A stretch of 64,000 bases of DNA from Mycolicibacterium sarraceniae (GCF_010731875.1 NZ_AP022595.1:4216001-4280000), one strand, 5' to 3'; positions 10,063 to 20,068 are shown, counted from the first letter of the stretch. A program made the numbers and translations. The notes: generated from the sequence alone by a model not told the origin.

Positions 10063-11517
10063 CTAGAAGGGTGGCGGGTCGTCGTTCGAGGCGGGCGGAG
10101 CGGGACCAGCCGCAGCGCGCGCCGGCGGTGTGCGGTCGGCGCGGTTGCGCGCCCGCTCACCAGCGATCGCATGAGCGCGGTTCTGCCTTCGGGTGGTCCG
10201 CCGCCTGGGCATCATCGCCGACCGGTCGCCGCAGCGGTGGTCCAGCGGCGGCGGCGTCGCCGCCGGACCCGTCGGTGTCATCAACGCGGGAAACAGCAAG
10301 ATGCTCCCGGGAGTCGTGACGTAGGTACCGTCGTCGGGAATCGTCCACATCACCGTGCCGTCCTGCAGCTGTTGGTCCTTCCAGCCCCAGAACGTTTTCA
10401 AAATATGGTGATCGCGGCACAGAAGTTTCAGGTTGGACGCGTGCGTCGCGCCATAGGGCCACGGGACTGTGTGGTCGATATCGCAGACCCTGGCCGGCTT
10501 AGCGCAGCCAGGAGCCCGGCATGTGAGGTCGCGGGACCGGACAAAATCGGCCAGCGCCCGCGACGGGTGATAGCCGTACTCCGACGCGTCATCGACGGGA
10601 ATGACGACCGGACGCTGGCGCGCCTTCGCTTTCAGCTCAGCGAGTAGCTCCGCCGAGATCACCGTCCCAGTGTCGAGGACATAAGCCGGCTTGTTACTGG
10701 TGCCGTTGAGTGTCGCTTGGTCAGCTACGACGTGGATTACGACCGAGCCTGTCGGCTTTGTGGCTGCGACGCAATCGGATTCACCGCACTGGCAGGCCAA
10801 CCGCTCCTCGCCGGTGCCCAATGCGCCCAGCGCCGCCGAGCGCCGTTGACCCATTGTGCGGGGATCGGTGTCGCACACCGACTTCGCCATCGTGTTGATC
10901 CGCTTTTCCACAGCCGCGCCGTCAACGACCGTCAGCACCGCCGTAATCTCCACATAGCCCTCGGAGTTCTCCCAGAACGTGACGTCGCACTGCTTGCCGC
11001 GCTCCTGAATCCGCCGCACCGCATCGGGATCACGCTGAACCACCACGCCGTCGATCTCGGTGGCCAGCTTCTTGGGGGTCATCGACGGCCAGCGAGCGAC
11101 CACGGCAGCCAGTTCAGCATCAACCCCGGCCATCGTCTCGGCGTCAGTGATCAGATGCGTGCGGTACACGATCGTCTTGAACGTCAGGAAGTCGATATCG
11201 CCGGCCTCGAACACCGCGGCGGCCGCGGGCAAGCGCAGCATCGCCAGCGCATAGTTCATGTAACTGTTGGCCATACCCAGGCTCACCCGCAGCGCCGCAG
11301 CCACTTCAGCTCCGACGGCGCGCCAGGTATCGACCGCCCAATCCTCACGCTCACCCAATGCGGCGCGGCGATCCTCGAAGATGTCGGCGATCAGCCGCAA
11401 CCGAATCGCAGCCGCGCGATTCTCGAGCCGTGAGATACTCGTCAACCGCTCGAACAAGCCCACCGATTCGGCTGTCTCCGGTGTCTCGGTGTACTCACCC
11501 GGCCAGTGATCGAACAT
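10063..11517 (-). CDS. 13E12-family protein: DUF222 plus HNH endonuclease
   Basis: A 484-residue member of the mycobacterial 13E12 repeat family. The N-terminal two thirds is the DUF222 helical region (RLTSISRLENRAAAIRLRL, MANSYMNYALAMLRLP). The HNH nuclease motif is at about residues 330-380: TCRAPGCAKPARVCDIDHTV, then NLKLLCRDHHILKTFWGW, with the zinc-binding Cys and the catalytic His intact. The last ~100 residues are low-complexity, rich in Pro, Arg and Ala. The family is multicopy and carries the phiRv1 integration site in some REP13E12 copies; its biochemical role is not established. In H37Rv nothing lies between Rv1615 and lgt, so this copy interrupts otherwise conserved order. Confidence 0.9.
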   Translation of the reverse strand: MFDHWPGEYTETPETAESVGLFERLTSISRLENRAAAIRLRLIADIFEDRRAALGEREDWAVDTWRAVGAEVAAALRVSLGMANSYMNYALAMLRLPAAAAVFEAGDIDFLTFKTIVYRTHLITDAETMAGVDAELAAVVARWPSMTPKKLATEIDGVVVQRDPDAVRRIQERGKQCDVTFWENSEGYVEITAVLTVVDGAAVEKRINTMAKSVCDTDPRTMGQRRSAALGALGTGEERLACQCGESDCVAATKPTGSVVIHVVADQATLNGTSNKPAYVLDTGTVISAELLAELKAKARQRPVVIPVDDASEYGYHPSRALADFVRSRDLTCRAPGCAKPARVCDIDHTVPWPYGATHASNLKLLCRDHHILKTFWGWKDQQLQDGTVMWTIPDDGTYVTTPGSILLFPALMTPTGPAATPPPLDHRCGDRSAMMPRRRTTRRQNRAHAIAGERARNRADRTPPARAAAGPAPPASNDDPPPF

Positions 11518-11524
11518 GCGTTCG

Positions 11525-11530
11525 AGTATG
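11525..11530 (-). promoter_or_regulatory. Putative -10 (CATACT) of the 13E12 gene
   Basis: CATACT on the minus strand ends 7 nt before the ATG of the 13E12 gene, so a leaderless start is possible. The first base deviates from TANNNT. Confidence 0.3.
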
Positions 11531-11565
11531 CCATCGAGGTACGACGAGTTTTAGTTTCTGCAGTT

Positions 11566-12699
11566 TCAGTCGCGATGAACTTCGACGCCCCAAAGGACTC
11601 GGCGGACGACGGCGCGGAACTCGCGGCGCTGTGCCGGCGGTGCGGGCTCGGGTTCAGCCTCGGGCTCGGGCTCGTCGACGTCGCCAACGGCTGCGGCATC
11701 TTCGGAGTCATGCTCGGCGGCCACGGCCGCCGCTGCGGCAATGCCGCCGCCCGTCGCAATTGCGACCAGATCCTCGGCCACCTTCTCGGCTGGCGATCCA
11801 AGTTCCTCCTCGAGACCAGAACCCTCGTGCTGCCTGCCACCGAGCGTCGCGGGATCCTCGCGGCCCTTGGGCGCAAGGAGGATGTAGACGATCGCACCGA
11901 TGAACACGAACACCGACGTAAACGAGTTCACCCGAATACCCGCGATATGCGTGGCGGTGTCGTCGCGCAACAGCTCCACCCAGAACCGGCCGATGCAGTA
12001 CGCCGCGACATACGTGGCGAACAGGCGGCCGTGCCCGAGCTTGAACCGCCGGTCCAGGTAGATCAAGACGAAGAACACCGCCAGGTTCCACAACAGCTCA
12101 TACAGGAACGTCGGCTGCACCACCACGGCGACCTGCCCCGTCGACACCCCGTCGAGGGAGTGCACGTCGACCATGCCGGACGAGTCGCGCCGATAGAAGA
12201 TCTCCAGCCCCCACGGCAGCGTCGTCTCGCGGCCGTACAGCTCCTGGTTGAAGTAGTTACCGAGCCGGCCGATCGCCTGCGCCAAGATGATGCCTGGCGC
12301 AATCGCGTCACCGAACGCCGGCAGCGGAATCCCCCTGCGCCGGCAGGCAATCCACGCGCCCACACCACCAAGGGCAACCGCGCCCCAGATACCGAGGCCG
12401 CCGTCCCAGATTCGCACCGCCGCGCCTATACCCGCGCCGCCCTCGGCAAAATACGTTCGCCAGTCGGTCATCAGGTGATAGAGCCGGCCACCGATCAGGC
12501 CGAACGGCACCGCCCACAATGCGATGTCGTAGATGACGCCGCGCTCGCCTCCGCGTGCCGCCCATCGGCGATCGCCGATCACCAACGCGGCGATGATGCC
12601 CGCAATGATGCACAGCGCGTAGGCCCGAATCGGGACCGGGCCCAAGTGCCAGACACCCTGTGCCGGACTAGGGAAGTAAGCCAAGACGGTTGTCGTCAC
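11566..12699 (-). CDS. lgt: Prolipoprotein diacylglyceryl transferase
   Basis: A 377-residue Lgt, which adds diacylglycerol from phosphatidylglycerol to the lipobox Cys of prolipoproteins at the outer face of the plasma membrane. It has about seven membrane segments and the family signatures PIRAYALCIIAGI, GGRLYHLMTDW and GRLGNYFNQELYGRETTLPW. A charged tail of about 90 residues follows the last helix and includes the acidic Glu-Pro run EPEPEAEPEPAPP; long tails are common in mycobacterial Lgt. The start is GTG 12699, overlapping the trpA stop as GTGA, so Lgt is translationally coupled to tryptophan synthase. Confidence 0.95.
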   Translation of the reverse strand: MTTTVLAYFPSPAQGVWHLGPVPIRAYALCIIAGIIAALVIGDRRWAARGGERGVIYDIALWAVPFGLIGGRLYHLMTDWRTYFAEGGAGIGAAVRIWDGGLGIWGAVALGGVGAWIACRRRGIPLPAFGDAIAPGIILAQAIGRLGNYFNQELYGRETTLPWGLEIFYRRDSSGMVDVHSLDGVSTGQVAVVVQPTFLYELLWNLAVFFVLIYLDRRFKLGHGRLFATYVAAYCIGRFWVELLRDDTATHIAGIRVNSFTSVFVFIGAIVYILLAPKGREDPATLGGRQHEGSGLEEELGSPAEKVAEDLVAIATGGGIAAAAAVAAEHDSEDAAAVGDVDEPEPEAEPEPAPPAQRREFRAVVRRVLWGVEVHRD

Positions 12700-13508
12700 G
12701 AGGCAGGCACCTTCTGTCGCACACCCACAGCCAGCTCTTCGGTCAGCGTCCGCACCGCCGCCAACCCGTCCGTCAGGGCCGACACTAGCGCCGAACCCAC
12801 GATCACACCCTCTGCGAACGCTGCAATCTCAGCGGCCTGCTCACGCGAGCGCACACCCAGTCCCACTCCCACCGGGATTTCCGAAATCTCCTTGACCCGC
12901 CCCACCAATTCCGGTGCCGCGCTGGACACCACGTCCCGCGCACCGGTCACACCCATGGTCGAGGCCGCGTAGACGAACCCCCGCGAAGCCGCCACGGTCT
13001 TGGCCAGTCGCTCCGCGGTCGACGACGGCGCCACCAGGAAGATTCGGTCCAAGTCGTGCGCTTCGGCGGCCGCCATCCACTCATCGGCCTCGTCGGGTAT
13101 GAGGTCCGGGGTGACCATGCCCAGTCCCCCTGCCGCGGCGAGATCGCGGGACCACGCCTCAATCCCGTAGTGCAGCACCAGATTCCAGTACGTCATGACG
13201 ACGGCATTGCCGCCCGCGGCACTGATTGCCTCGACCGCGCGCAGGGTGTCACGAACCCGAACACCGCCCTGTAGCGCGGCCTCCGTCGCGGTGGCGATCA
13301 CCGGACCGTCCATCCCGGGATCGGAGTACGGAACACCGACTTCGATGATGTCGCAACCGGATTCGACCATCGCCACCATCGCTTCGATCGACAGGTCGAC
13401 GGAGGGATAGCCGGTCGGCAGGTAGCCGATCAGCGCAGCGCGGCCCTCGTCGTGGCACTCCGCAAAAATCGACCCCAGCCGACCCGACTGACTGTGCTGA
13501 GCGGTCAT
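12696..13508 (-). CDS. trpA: Tryptophan synthase alpha subunit
   Basis: A 270-residue TIM barrel that cleaves indole-3-glycerol phosphate to indole and glyceraldehyde 3-phosphate and passes indole to TrpB. Signatures: [11 protein letters not shown], the catalytic region [18 protein letters not shown], and [15 protein letters not shown] phosphate binding near the end. The frame is open 13 codons further upstream, inside trpB, but ATG 13508 is preferred: it overlaps the trpB stop as ATGA and gives [11 protein letters not shown]. Overlaps trpB and lgt by 4 nt each. Confidence 0.96.
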   Translation of the reverse strand: MTAQHSQSGRLGSIFAECHDEGRAALIGYLPTGYPSVDLSIEAMVAMVESGCDIIEVGVPYSDPGMDGPVIATATEAALQGGVRVRDTLRAVEAISAAGGNAVVMTYWNLVLHYGIEAWSRDLAAAGGLGMVTPDLIPDEADEWMAAAEAHDLDRIFLVAPSSTAERLAKTVAASRGFVYAASTMGVTGARDVVSSAAPELVGRVKEISEIPVGVGLGVRSREQAAEIAAFAEGVIVGSALVSALTDGLAAVRTLTEELAVGVRQKVPAS

Positions 13509-14776
13509 GAGACTCCCGGGCCGGACTGGTCGAACAGCCCGAACCACTTGGCCGCAGTCTCCACGTCCTTATCGCCGCGGCCAGACAGGTTCACCAGGAT
13601 GATCGATCCCGGCCCCAGCTCGGCCGCCAGTTTCACCGCCCCCGCCACCGCGTGTGCCGATTCGATGGCCGGGATGATGCCCTCCAGCCGGCACAGCAGA
13701 CCGAACGCGTCCATAGCCTCGGTGTCGGTGATCGGCTGATACTCGGCGCGACCGAGGTCCTTGAGAAACGCATGCTCAGGGCCGACACCCGGGTAGTCCA
13801 GGCCGGCCGAAATCGAATGCGACTCGACCGCCTGGCCGTCCTCGTCCTGCAGCAGATACGAATACGAGCCCTGAAACGCCCCAGGCGACCCACCCGTGAA
13901 AGTTGCTGCGTGCCTCCCGGTTTCAACGCCGTCGCCCGCCGCCTCGAAGCCGACCAAACGCACGGCTGGGTCATCGATGAACCGATGGAAGATGCCGATC
14001 GCGTTGGACCCGCCACCCACGCACGCGGCCACCGCATCGGGCAGCCGTCCGGCCTGAGCCAAGATCTGGGCACGCGCCTCGAGCCCGATGATCCGCTGGA
14101 AATCGCGCACCATGGTCGGAAACGGATGGGGCCCGGCCGCGGTGCCGAAGCAGTAGTAGGTGCGGTCAGCGTTGGTGACCCAGTCACGGAACGCGTCGTT
14201 GATCGCGTCCTTCAGCGTCTTGGACCCGGACTCCACCGAGACGACCTCAGCACCCAGTAAACGCATCCGGGCCACATTGAGCGCCTGGCGCGCGGTGTCC
14301 ACAGCGCCCATGTAGATCACACATTCCAAACCGAGCAGCGCACAGGCCGTCGCAGTCGCCACACCGTGCTGGCCTGCCCCGGTCTCGGCGATCACGCGGG
14401 TCTTGCCCATCTGCTTGGCCAGCAACACTTGCCCCAGCACGTTGTTGATCTTGTGCGATCCGGTGTGGTTGAGGTCTTCGCGCTTGAGGAACACCCGCGC
14501 CCCGCCGAGATGCTCGCTGAGGCGGACCGCCTCGTAGAGCGGCGACGGGCGTCCCGCGTAGTGGGTCTGCAGGTTGTCCAGCCGGTCGAGGAATTCTTGG
14601 TCGGTGCGGGCCTTTTCGTAGGCGGCCGTCACCTCTTCGATCACGGCCATCAGCGCCTCGGGCACGTACCGACCGCCATAGACACCGAAGTGCCCGCGGG
14701 CATCGGGATCGTGCGCCGTCGGTTCAGCGACAGCCGCGCTCATGCGCGGCACGTTCGGGGTGGAGGTATCGGCCAC
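13505..14776 (-). CDS. trpB: Tryptophan synthase beta subunit
   Basis: A 423-residue PLP enzyme that joins indole and serine to form tryptophan. It contains [15 protein letters not shown] at the N-terminus, the PLP-lysine motif [28 protein letters not shown], and the phosphate loop [12 protein letters not shown]. Start GTG 14776 is 3 nt after the trpC stop; ATG 14743 (MSAAVAEPT) is an alternative that would drop the first 11 residues. It overlaps trpA by 4 nt. Confidence 0.97.
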   Translation of the reverse strand: MADTSTPNVPRMSAAVAEPTAHDPDARGHFGVYGGRYVPEALMAVIEEVTAAYEKARTDQEFLDRLDNLQTHYAGRPSPLYEAVRLSEHLGGARVFLKREDLNHTGSHKINNVLGQVLLAKQMGKTRVIAETGAGQHGVATATACALLGLECVIYMGAVDTARQALNVARMRLLGAEVVSVESGSKTLKDAINDAFRDWVTNADRTYYCFGTAAGPHPFPTMVRDFQRIIGLEARAQILAQAGRLPDAVAACVGGGSNAIGIFHRFIDDPAVRLVGFEAAGDGVETGRHAATFTGGSPGAFQGSYSYLLQDEDGQAVESHSISAGLDYPGVGPEHAFLKDLGRAEYQPITDTEAMDAFGLLCRLEGIIPAIESAHAVAGAVKLAAELGPGSIILVNLSGRGDKDVETAAKWFGLFDQSGPGVS

Positions 14777-14779
14777 GAC

Positions 14780-15598
14780 TCAGCGAGCGGGTTTCGGGCA
14801 GGAGGGATGGGCTCCGGCGGTCACCAGGTCGGCGACGGCGCTCCGCGGGTCCCCACTCGTCACCAATCCCTCACCCACCAGGACGGCGTCCGCCCCGGCG
14901 CCGGCGTAGGCCAGCAGGTCCCCGGTGCCGCGAATCCCCGATTCGGCGACCCGGATCGTGTCGGACGGCAACCCCGGCGCGATCCGCGCGAAGCAGTCCC
15001 GGTCGACCTCCAACGTCTTGAGGTTGCGGGCGTTCACACCGATTACCTTGGCGCCGGCCTGCAGGGCCCGGTCGGCCTCTTCCTCGGTGTGGACCTCCAC
15101 CAGCGCGGTCATCCCCAGTGACTCGGTGCGCTCGAGCAGCGACTCCAGGGCCGGCTGCTCCAGCGCAGCCACGATCAGCAGCAGCATATCCGCGCCATGG
15201 GCCCTGGCCTCGTGAATTTGGTAGGGCCGAACAATAAAGTCCTTGCGCAACAACGGGATTCGGACGGCGGCACGTACCGCGTCGAGGTCGGCCAGGGAGC
15301 CGTTGAAGCGACGCTGTTCGGTCAGCACGCTGATCACCCGGGCTCCGCCGCTCTCATAGGCGCGGGCCAGCTCGGCGGGATCGGCGATACTGGCCAGTTC
15401 GCCTCGGGAAGGGCTGGCGCGCTTGACTTCGGCGATGACGGCGATACCCGGCGCGCGCAGGGCGGCCAGCACGTTCAACGGCGCCGGCGCCGCCAGCGCG
15501 GCCGCCTTGACCTCTGCCAGCGGAACGATCGCCTCACGGGCGGCAACGTCTTCGCGAACTCCCTCGATGATGGAGTCGAGCACGGTTGCCGAACTCAT
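14780..15598 (-). CDS. trpC: Indole-3-glycerol phosphate synthase
   Basis: A 272-residue TIM barrel that closes carboxyphenylaminodeoxyribulose phosphate to indole-3-glycerol phosphate. Family motifs: [51 protein letters not shown] and [12 protein letters not shown]. It starts at ATG 15598 and is separated from the upstream membrane-protein gene by 78 nt, the only loose junction in the trp block. The 78 nt contain no gene. Confidence 0.96.
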   Translation of the reverse strand: MSSATVLDSIIEGVREDVAAREAIVPLAEVKAAALAAPAPLNVLAALRAPGIAVIAEVKRASPSRGELASIADPAELARAYESGGARVISVLTEQRRFNGSLADLDAVRAAVRIPLLRKDFIVRPYQIHEARAHGADMLLLIVAALEQPALESLLERTESLGMTALVEVHTEEEADRALQAGAKVIGVNARNLKTLEVDRDCFARIAPGLPSDTIRVAESGIRGTGDLLAYAGAGADAVLVGEGLVTSGDPRSAVADLVTAGAHPSCPKPAR

Positions 15599-15676
15599 GC
15601 GAAGCTAATCCCTTCTAGCACTCTGACGATCTCGCTTCTGTCCTTGGAAGGGTAGTCGTAGTTCGCCGCGCATTCG

Positions 15677-16276
15677 TCACCGACCCTCGGTCTCGGGGCG
15701 TCGCTCCGTGGGATCGACGCCCTCGTCGAGGGCGTCCCACATGCCCCGCTCCGACAGTGCCGGGTCGGCGTCCGCGCTGCGGACGGCGCTGCGGCGGGCA
15801 GCAGGTGCGGCGTATTTGGCCAGGGCGCCCCGCCCTGAACCGGCCGAGCGCATCAGCAGCACGGCGGCGACAAGCGCGCACACGGCGGCGGCGACGGTCA
15901 GCCCGGCACCCACGTACTGCCTGCTGCTGGCCACCAGCGATGCGACCGGAAGCTGGGCCAGATCGGCTGCGCGCGGGCCGACATCAGGGGTGACGATCAG
16001 GCTGACCCCGAGGTAGCCCAGCAGCAGTGTGACGATCGCGATCAGCAGCGCGACCGCGCGAAGGCCCCAGCCCCGCACCGCCAAACCGGCCACCGCCGCC
16101 GCCAGCAGCAGCACAGCCAGCGGCAACAGCGCGTTGGACCAGTCGGCACCGGTCAGCGTGATGGTCTTGGGCTGCCCGAGGCCGTCGGAGGACGTCACCG
16201 AGACCCAGACCAGCCGCGACCCACCCCACAGCAGCAGGGCGGCCACCACCAGCAACAGCTGACCGATGCGGATCAC
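15677..16276 (-). CDS. Trp-biosynthesis-associated membrane protein (TIGR02234, Rv1610-type)
   Basis: A 199-residue protein with four hydrophobic segments: residues ~3-25, ~48-70, ~74-95 and ~123-143, in the pattern of the actinobacterial TIGR02234 family. The C-terminal 50 residues are charged and cytosolic. The function is unknown; the family is defined by its position between trpE and trpC. Start GTG 16276 overlaps the trpE stop as GTGA, so it is coupled to anthranilate synthase. Confidence 0.88.
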   Translation of the reverse strand: MIRIGQLLLVVAALLLWGGSRLVWVSVTSSDGLGQPKTITLTGADWSNALLPLAVLLLAAAVAGLAVRGWGLRAVALLIAIVTLLLGYLGVSLIVTPDVGPRAADLAQLPVASLVASSRQYVGAGLTVAAAVCALVAAVLLMRSAGSGRGALAKYAAPAARRSAVRSADADPALSERGMWDALDEGVDPTERRPETEGR

Positions 16277-17823
16277 GGGGCACCCAGCGTTTCCGCGGCC
16301 GCGATTGCGCTGAGCACCGCCTTGGCCTTGTTGGATGCCTCGGTGTATTCGTACGGGCCGTTGGAGTCGGCCACCACCCCGCCACCGGCCTGCACGTAGG
16401 CGGTGCCCTTGCTCATCAAGGCGGTGCGGATCGCGATGGCGAAGTCGGCGTTACCGGCGAAGTCCAGATACCCGACGACGCCGCCGTAGAGGCCGCGACG
16501 GGTCTTCTCGACCTCTTCGATGAGTTCCATCGCACGTACCTTCGGCGCACCTGTCAGCGTGCCGGCCGGGAAGCATGCCGTGACCGCGTCCAGAGCGGTC
16601 CGGCCCTCCGCAAGCAAACCGTTGACCGTGGATACCAGGTGCATCACGTGGCTGTAGCGCTCGATGTGGCTGTAGTCCTCCACCCGCACGGTACCCGGCA
16701 CACACACGCGCCCCAGGTCGTTACGGCCGAGATCCACCAGCATCAGGTGCTCGGCGCGTTCCTTCTCATCGGAGAGCAGCTCCTTTTCCAACAGCTGGTC
16801 TTCCTCTTCGGTCTGACCGCGCCACCGCGTGCCCGCGATCGGATGCGTGGTGGCCCAACCGTCGTTGACCGTCACCAACGCCTCCGGGCTGGAACCGACG
16901 ATCGAAAATGCCGTTCCCCCAGTCTCATCCGGGATATGCAGCAGGTACATGTACGGGCTGGGGTTGGTGACCCGCAACATCCGGTAGACATCAATGGGAT
17001 CGGCTTGGGTTGTCAGTTCGAATCGTTGGGACGGCACCACCTGGAAGGCTTCACCGGCCTCGATTTCCTTCACCAGCCGCTCGACGATCGCGCTGTACTC
17101 CTCGGGAGTGCGCTGCGAGCGGTGCTGGGGCTGCGGCCGGGAAAACGTCGCCACGCTCGATAACAGCGGCTGACCCAGAGCATCGGTCATCACGTCGAGG
17201 CGGGCGACGGCGTCGTCGTAGGCCCAGTCGACCCGTTGGTCGGTGCCGTTCCAGTTCACCGCGTTGGCGATCAGCGTGATCGTGCCCTCGTGGTGGTCGA
17301 CGGCGGCCAGATCGGTGGCCAGCAGCAGCAGCATGTCAGGCAGGCCGAGGTCGTCGACCGCCAATGCGGGCAGCCGTTCGAGGCGCCGGACGAAGTCGTA
17401 GGCGAAGAACCCGACCATGCCGCCCGACAGCGGCGGCATACCCGCGAGCGGACCTGTCGACAGCAGTGCCATCGTCTGGCGCAGCGCCGCCAGTGGGTCG
17501 CCGCCGGCCGGGGCGTCCTGCGGGGTGGTGCCCAGCCAGACCGCTTCTCCGTCGCGGACCGTCAGCGCCGAGGGCGCCCCCGCCCCGATGAACGACCAGC
17601 GCGACCACGACCGGCCGTTCTCGGCGGATTCGAGAAGGAAGGTTCCGGGCCGGTTGGCCGCCAGTTTCCGGTACGCCGACAACGGTGTCTCACTGTCCGC
17701 GAGCACCTTGCGGGTCACCGGCACCACGCGATGCGCGGCGGCCAGCGCACGGAACTCCTCGCGTGTGGTGGTGGCGGTCGCGGATGTCGCCGGCCCAGCG
17801 GCTCCGGCGAGGTTGGATTGCAC
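16273..17823 (-). CDS. trpE: Anthranilate synthase component I
   Basis: A 516-residue TrpE that converts chorismate and ammonia to anthranilate, normally with a TrpG partner encoded elsewhere. The N-terminal domain has the feedback-binding region [20 protein letters not shown]; the catalytic chorismate-binding domain carries [60 protein letters not shown] and [15 protein letters not shown]. The GTG start at 17823 has GGGAGG about 8 nt upstream. It diverges from bcp with 53 nt between start codons. No leader peptide or attenuator fits in that gap, so any attenuation would have to begin inside bcp. Confidence 0.96.
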   Translation of the reverse strand: MQSNLAGAAGPATSATATTTREEFRALAAAHRVVPVTRKVLADSETPLSAYRKLAANRPGTFLLESAENGRSWSRWSFIGAGAPSALTVRDGEAVWLGTTPQDAPAGGDPLAALRQTMALLSTGPLAGMPPLSGGMVGFFAYDFVRRLERLPALAVDDLGLPDMLLLLATDLAAVDHHEGTITLIANAVNWNGTDQRVDWAYDDAVARLDVMTDALGQPLLSSVATFSRPQPQHRSQRTPEEYSAIVERLVKEIEAGEAFQVVPSQRFELTTQADPIDVYRMLRVTNPSPYMYLLHIPDETGGTAFSIVGSSPEALVTVNDGWATTHPIAGTRWRGQTEEEDQLLEKELLSDEKERAEHLMLVDLGRNDLGRVCVPGTVRVEDYSHIERYSHVMHLVSTVNGLLAEGRTALDAVTACFPAGTLTGAPKVRAMELIEEVEKTRRGLYGGVVGYLDFAGNADFAIAIRTALMSKGTAYVQAGGGVVADSNGPYEYTEASNKAKAVLSAIAAAETLGAP

Positions 17824-17864
17824 GGGTACATCCTCCCAGACCCGCTGGCCCGGTTTGACGGGCG

Positions 17865-17870
17865 TAGCCT
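17865..17870 (+). promoter_or_regulatory. Putative -10 (TAGCCT) of bcp
   Basis: TAGCCT fits TANNNT and ends 6 nt before the ATG of bcp, predicting a leaderless transcript. TTGACG at 17855-17860 resembles a -35 hexamer but is only 4 nt from the -10, too close to work with it. Confidence 0.5.
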
Positions 17871-17876
17871 GCTCCC

Positions 17877-18332
17877 ATGAGACGTGGAGACCGGGTCGCA
17901 GACTTCGAACTGCCGGATCAGACCGGCACCGTGCGCTCGCTGACGAGCCTGCTGGCCGATGGGCCTATCGTGCTGTTCTTCTATCCCGCCGCGATGACAC
18001 CCGGCTGCACTAAGGAAGCCTGTCACTTCCGGGATCTTGGCTCGGAGTTCGCCGCCTTGGGTGCCAGCCGGGTGGGCATCAGCACCGACGCGGTCGAGAA
18101 GCAGGCCCGGTTCGCTGACTCGCAGAATTTCGACTACCCGCTGCTATCCGACGCCGACGGTGCGATCGCCACGGCCTTCGGCGTCAAGCGCGGACTGCTG
18201 GGCAAGCTCATCCCAGTCAAGCGCACGACGTTCGTGATCGACACCGACCGCACCGTGCTGGAGGTCATTTCCAGCGAGGTCAACATGGACGCCCACGCCG
18301 ACAAGGCACTCGAGGTACTCAGATCGCGTTGA
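17877..18332 (+). CDS. bcp: Peroxiredoxin, bacterioferritin comigratory protein type
   Basis: A 151-residue thiol peroxidase (Rv1608c/BcpB-like) that reduces peroxides. The thioredoxin-fold active site is [18 protein letters not shown]: the peroxidatic Cys (PGCT, about residue 44) and a second Cys five residues later (EACHF) as a candidate resolving partner. [15 protein letters not shown] and [16 protein letters not shown] are typical. Length is normal. It diverges from trpE, as in H37Rv. Its last 14 nt overlap a short minus-strand frame containing the LeuA-like remnant. Confidence 0.93.
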   Translation: MRRGDRVADFELPDQTGTVRSLTSLLADGPIVLFFYPAAMTPGCTKEACHFRDLGSEFAALGASRVGISTDAVEKQARFADSQNFDYPLLSDADGAIATAFGVKRGLLGKLIPVKRTTFVIDTDRTVLEVISSEVNMDAHADKALEVLRSR

Positions 18333-18339
18333 GCGCGCT

Positions 18340-18486
18340 CTCGCTGTCGGCGGCGACGAAAAGGTCGTACAGCTCGACAGGCTTGACCTCGACGCCACGT
18401 TCGTCGGCGAGCGCTTGGACCCGTCGCGCGACGTCGATCTGCATCTCCCGGGGCAGATCAATTCCATACTCGATCAGCAGCACATA
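18340..18486 (-). pseudogene. Fragment resembling the linker region of 2-isopropylmalate synthase (LeuA)
   Basis: About 48 codons read YVLLIEYGIDLPREMQIDVA, then RRVQALADERGVEVKPVELYDLF. This resembles the segment just after the LeuA catalytic barrel (GLxLPRxxQ....VQ..A...G.EVxPkEmwdxF). Neither the barrel nor the regulatory domain is present. A start codon at 18564 could open an 81-residue frame containing it, ending at 18319 inside bcp, but residues 1-26 of that frame are Arg/Gly-rich and unlike LeuA. I read it as a decayed remnant; a short expressed protein cannot be excluded. Confidence 0.45.
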
Positions 18487-18563
18487 AGCGAAGCCCCCCC
18501 TTCCCCGAAGGTGGCCGCGGCGAGTAAGCACGAGCGCACCTGTCATAGTGATAAGGCTGTGCA

Positions 18564-18582
18564 CTACTCCTCAGACAAGTAG
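18564..18582. promoter_or_regulatory. Inverted repeat before the GntR gene
   Basis: CTACT-N9-AGTAG lies just upstream of the AGAGAGG ribosome site of the GntR regulator. Its position suits an autoregulatory operator, but the arms are only 5 bp. Confidence 0.25.
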
Positions 18583-18590
18583 AGAGGTTC

Positions 18591-19274
18591 GTGGTGATTT
18601 CCCGTATTACCCAAGTGCAGCGCCACCCGCTCGCAGCGCAGACGGCCCAGCTGTTGATGACGCGCATCCGGGGCGGCGAATGGCCGCTCGGACACCGGCT
18701 TCCGGGTGAGACCACCTTGGCCGCACAGTTGGGCGTCGGCCGCTCGACGCTGCGCGAGGCGGTCCGCGAACTGGCCGGCAAGGGCGTACTCGACAGCCGC
18801 CAGGGCGCCGGGGTGTTCGTGACGGCTACCGAAGCCGTCGAGGACTGGGACACCATCCTGCGGCGCACGACCATCGCGGCCGTGATCGAAGCGCGGATCG
18901 CGATCGAAGCCGAGGCCGCCGCGCTCGCGGCGACCCGGCGCACCCCTGCCGATCTCCGCACGATCCGCCGCGCACTGGCTGCCCGCGGCGTCACGGGTTT
19001 GGCGGTCCCCGACCATGTTGACGCCGACGCCGCGTTTCACCGAGCGGTCGTCGCAGCCGCGCACAACGACGTGCTGACGCAGTTGTTCGACGCATTCCTG
19101 CCGCGACTGCGGCTGGCGATGATCGACATGCTCAAGATTCACCCGGTGCCGTCGGAAGAAGCCGACCATGCTCCACACCGGGAACTCGCGGACGCGATCG
19201 CCGACCGCAATCCCGTCGCGGCCGCTGCCGCCAGTCGCTCACATCTGACCTCGTTGAAGGAGGCCTTCTCGTGA
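18591..19274 (+). CDS. GntR-family regulator with FCD domain (FadR-like)
   Basis: A 227-residue one-component regulator. The N-terminal winged helix has WPLGHRLPGETTLAAQLGVG and RSTLREAVRELAGKGVLDSR, the GntR recognition region; GAGVFV forms the wing. The C-terminal FCD all-helical ligand domain (~75-225) has EARIAIEAEAAALAA and DADAAFHRAVVAAAHNDVL; its Asp and His residues fit the metal-binding positions of the FCD fold. Ligand unknown. Start GTG 18591 (GTG 18594 also possible) after AGAGAGG. The stop overlaps the ABC ATPase start by 4 nt, so the regulator probably controls that gene. The H37Rv neighbour at this place (chaA) is absent. Confidence 0.88.
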   Translation: MVISRITQVQRHPLAAQTAQLLMTRIRGGEWPLGHRLPGETTLAAQLGVGRSTLREAVRELAGKGVLDSRQGAGVFVTATEAVEDWDTILRRTTIAAVIEARIAIEAEAAALAATRRTPADLRTIRRALAARGVTGLAVPDHVDADAAFHRAVVAAAHNDVLTQLFDAFLPRLRLAMIDMLKIHPVPSEEADHAPHRELADAIADRNPVAAAAASRSHLTSLKEAFS

Positions 19275-20068
19275 CACCGGTTCTCGAGCTACGTGATGTG
19301 ACATTCCGGCGCAACGGCAAGCAGATCATCAACGGCATCTCGCTGACGGTTCAGGCGGGTGAACATTGGGCGCTGTTGGGGCCTAACGGTGCCGGGAAGA
19401 GCACCCTGCTCGGGTTCTGCGCGGCGGTGACGTTTCCGACCACCGGTGCGGTGTCGATCCTCGGCAGCCAGATGGGCCACACGGATCTGGCCGCACTGCG
19501 CCGGTCGATCGGACACGTGAATCCCCGCCATCGGCTGCAGTATTCGCTGACCGTGCGCGAGGTGGTGCTGACCGGCATCACCGCCACCATCGACCTCCCG
19601 ACGCGCTGGACGCCAAGCCCGGCCGAGAGTGAACGGGCTGCGGCGATGATCGCCGCGGTAGGCATGACACGCAAGACCGACGATGTGTGGCCGACACTGT
19701 CCCAGGGCGAGCGGGGCCGCGCTCTCATTGCGCGGGCACTGGTCTCAGAGCCCGATCTGCTGCTGCTCGATGAGCCGACGACCGGGCTGGATGTCGCGGC
19801 GCGCGAGCAATTGCTGGAGACCATCGACACCCTCGACCGCACGCATCCCGATGTCGCCTCGATCCTGGTGACCCATCACCTCGAAGAGTTGCCGACGACC
19901 ACGACACACGCCTTGCTGATCGCCGATGGCCGCACCGTGGCCAGCGGCCCTGCCCGCGAGACGATTTCAACGGACAACGTCACGACGGCGTTCGCACACC
20001 CGATCGCAGTCGGCTACGACGAAAGCCGCTGGACGGCACGCGCGAAGGCCAACGCGATCGACGTCTAG
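19271..20068 (+). CDS. Stand-alone ABC transporter ATPase
   Basis: A 265-residue ATP-binding subunit. Walker A is [14 protein letters not shown], the signature motif is [15 protein letters not shown], Walker B is [12 protein letters not shown], and the switch His is in [10 protein letters not shown]. The LSQGE signature with [12 protein letters not shown] after it resembles the ModF/YlmA-type iron or molybdate ATPases. No permease or binding protein is adjacent, so the partner must be elsewhere, or it acts without one. Start GTG 19271 overlaps the GntR stop. Its TAG stop interlocks with the hisI TAG in CTAG (20065-20068). Confidence 0.88.
   Translation: MTPVLELRDVTFRRNGKQIINGISLTVQAGEHWALLGPNGAGKSTLLGFCAAVTFPTTGAVSILGSQMGHTDLAALRRSIGHVNPRHRLQYSLTVREVVLTGITATIDLPTRWTPSPAESERAAAMIAAVGMTRKTDDVWPTLSQGERGRALIARALVSEPDLLLLDEPTTGLDVAAREQLLETIDTLDRTHPDVASILVTHHLEELPTTTTHALLIADGRTVASGPARETISTDNVTTAFAHPIAVGYDESRWTARAKANAIDV

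Noticed and set aside
17824..17876. Leader peptide and attenuator for trpE
   Set aside because: Only 53 nt separate trpE from bcp, with no short frame rich in Trp codons.
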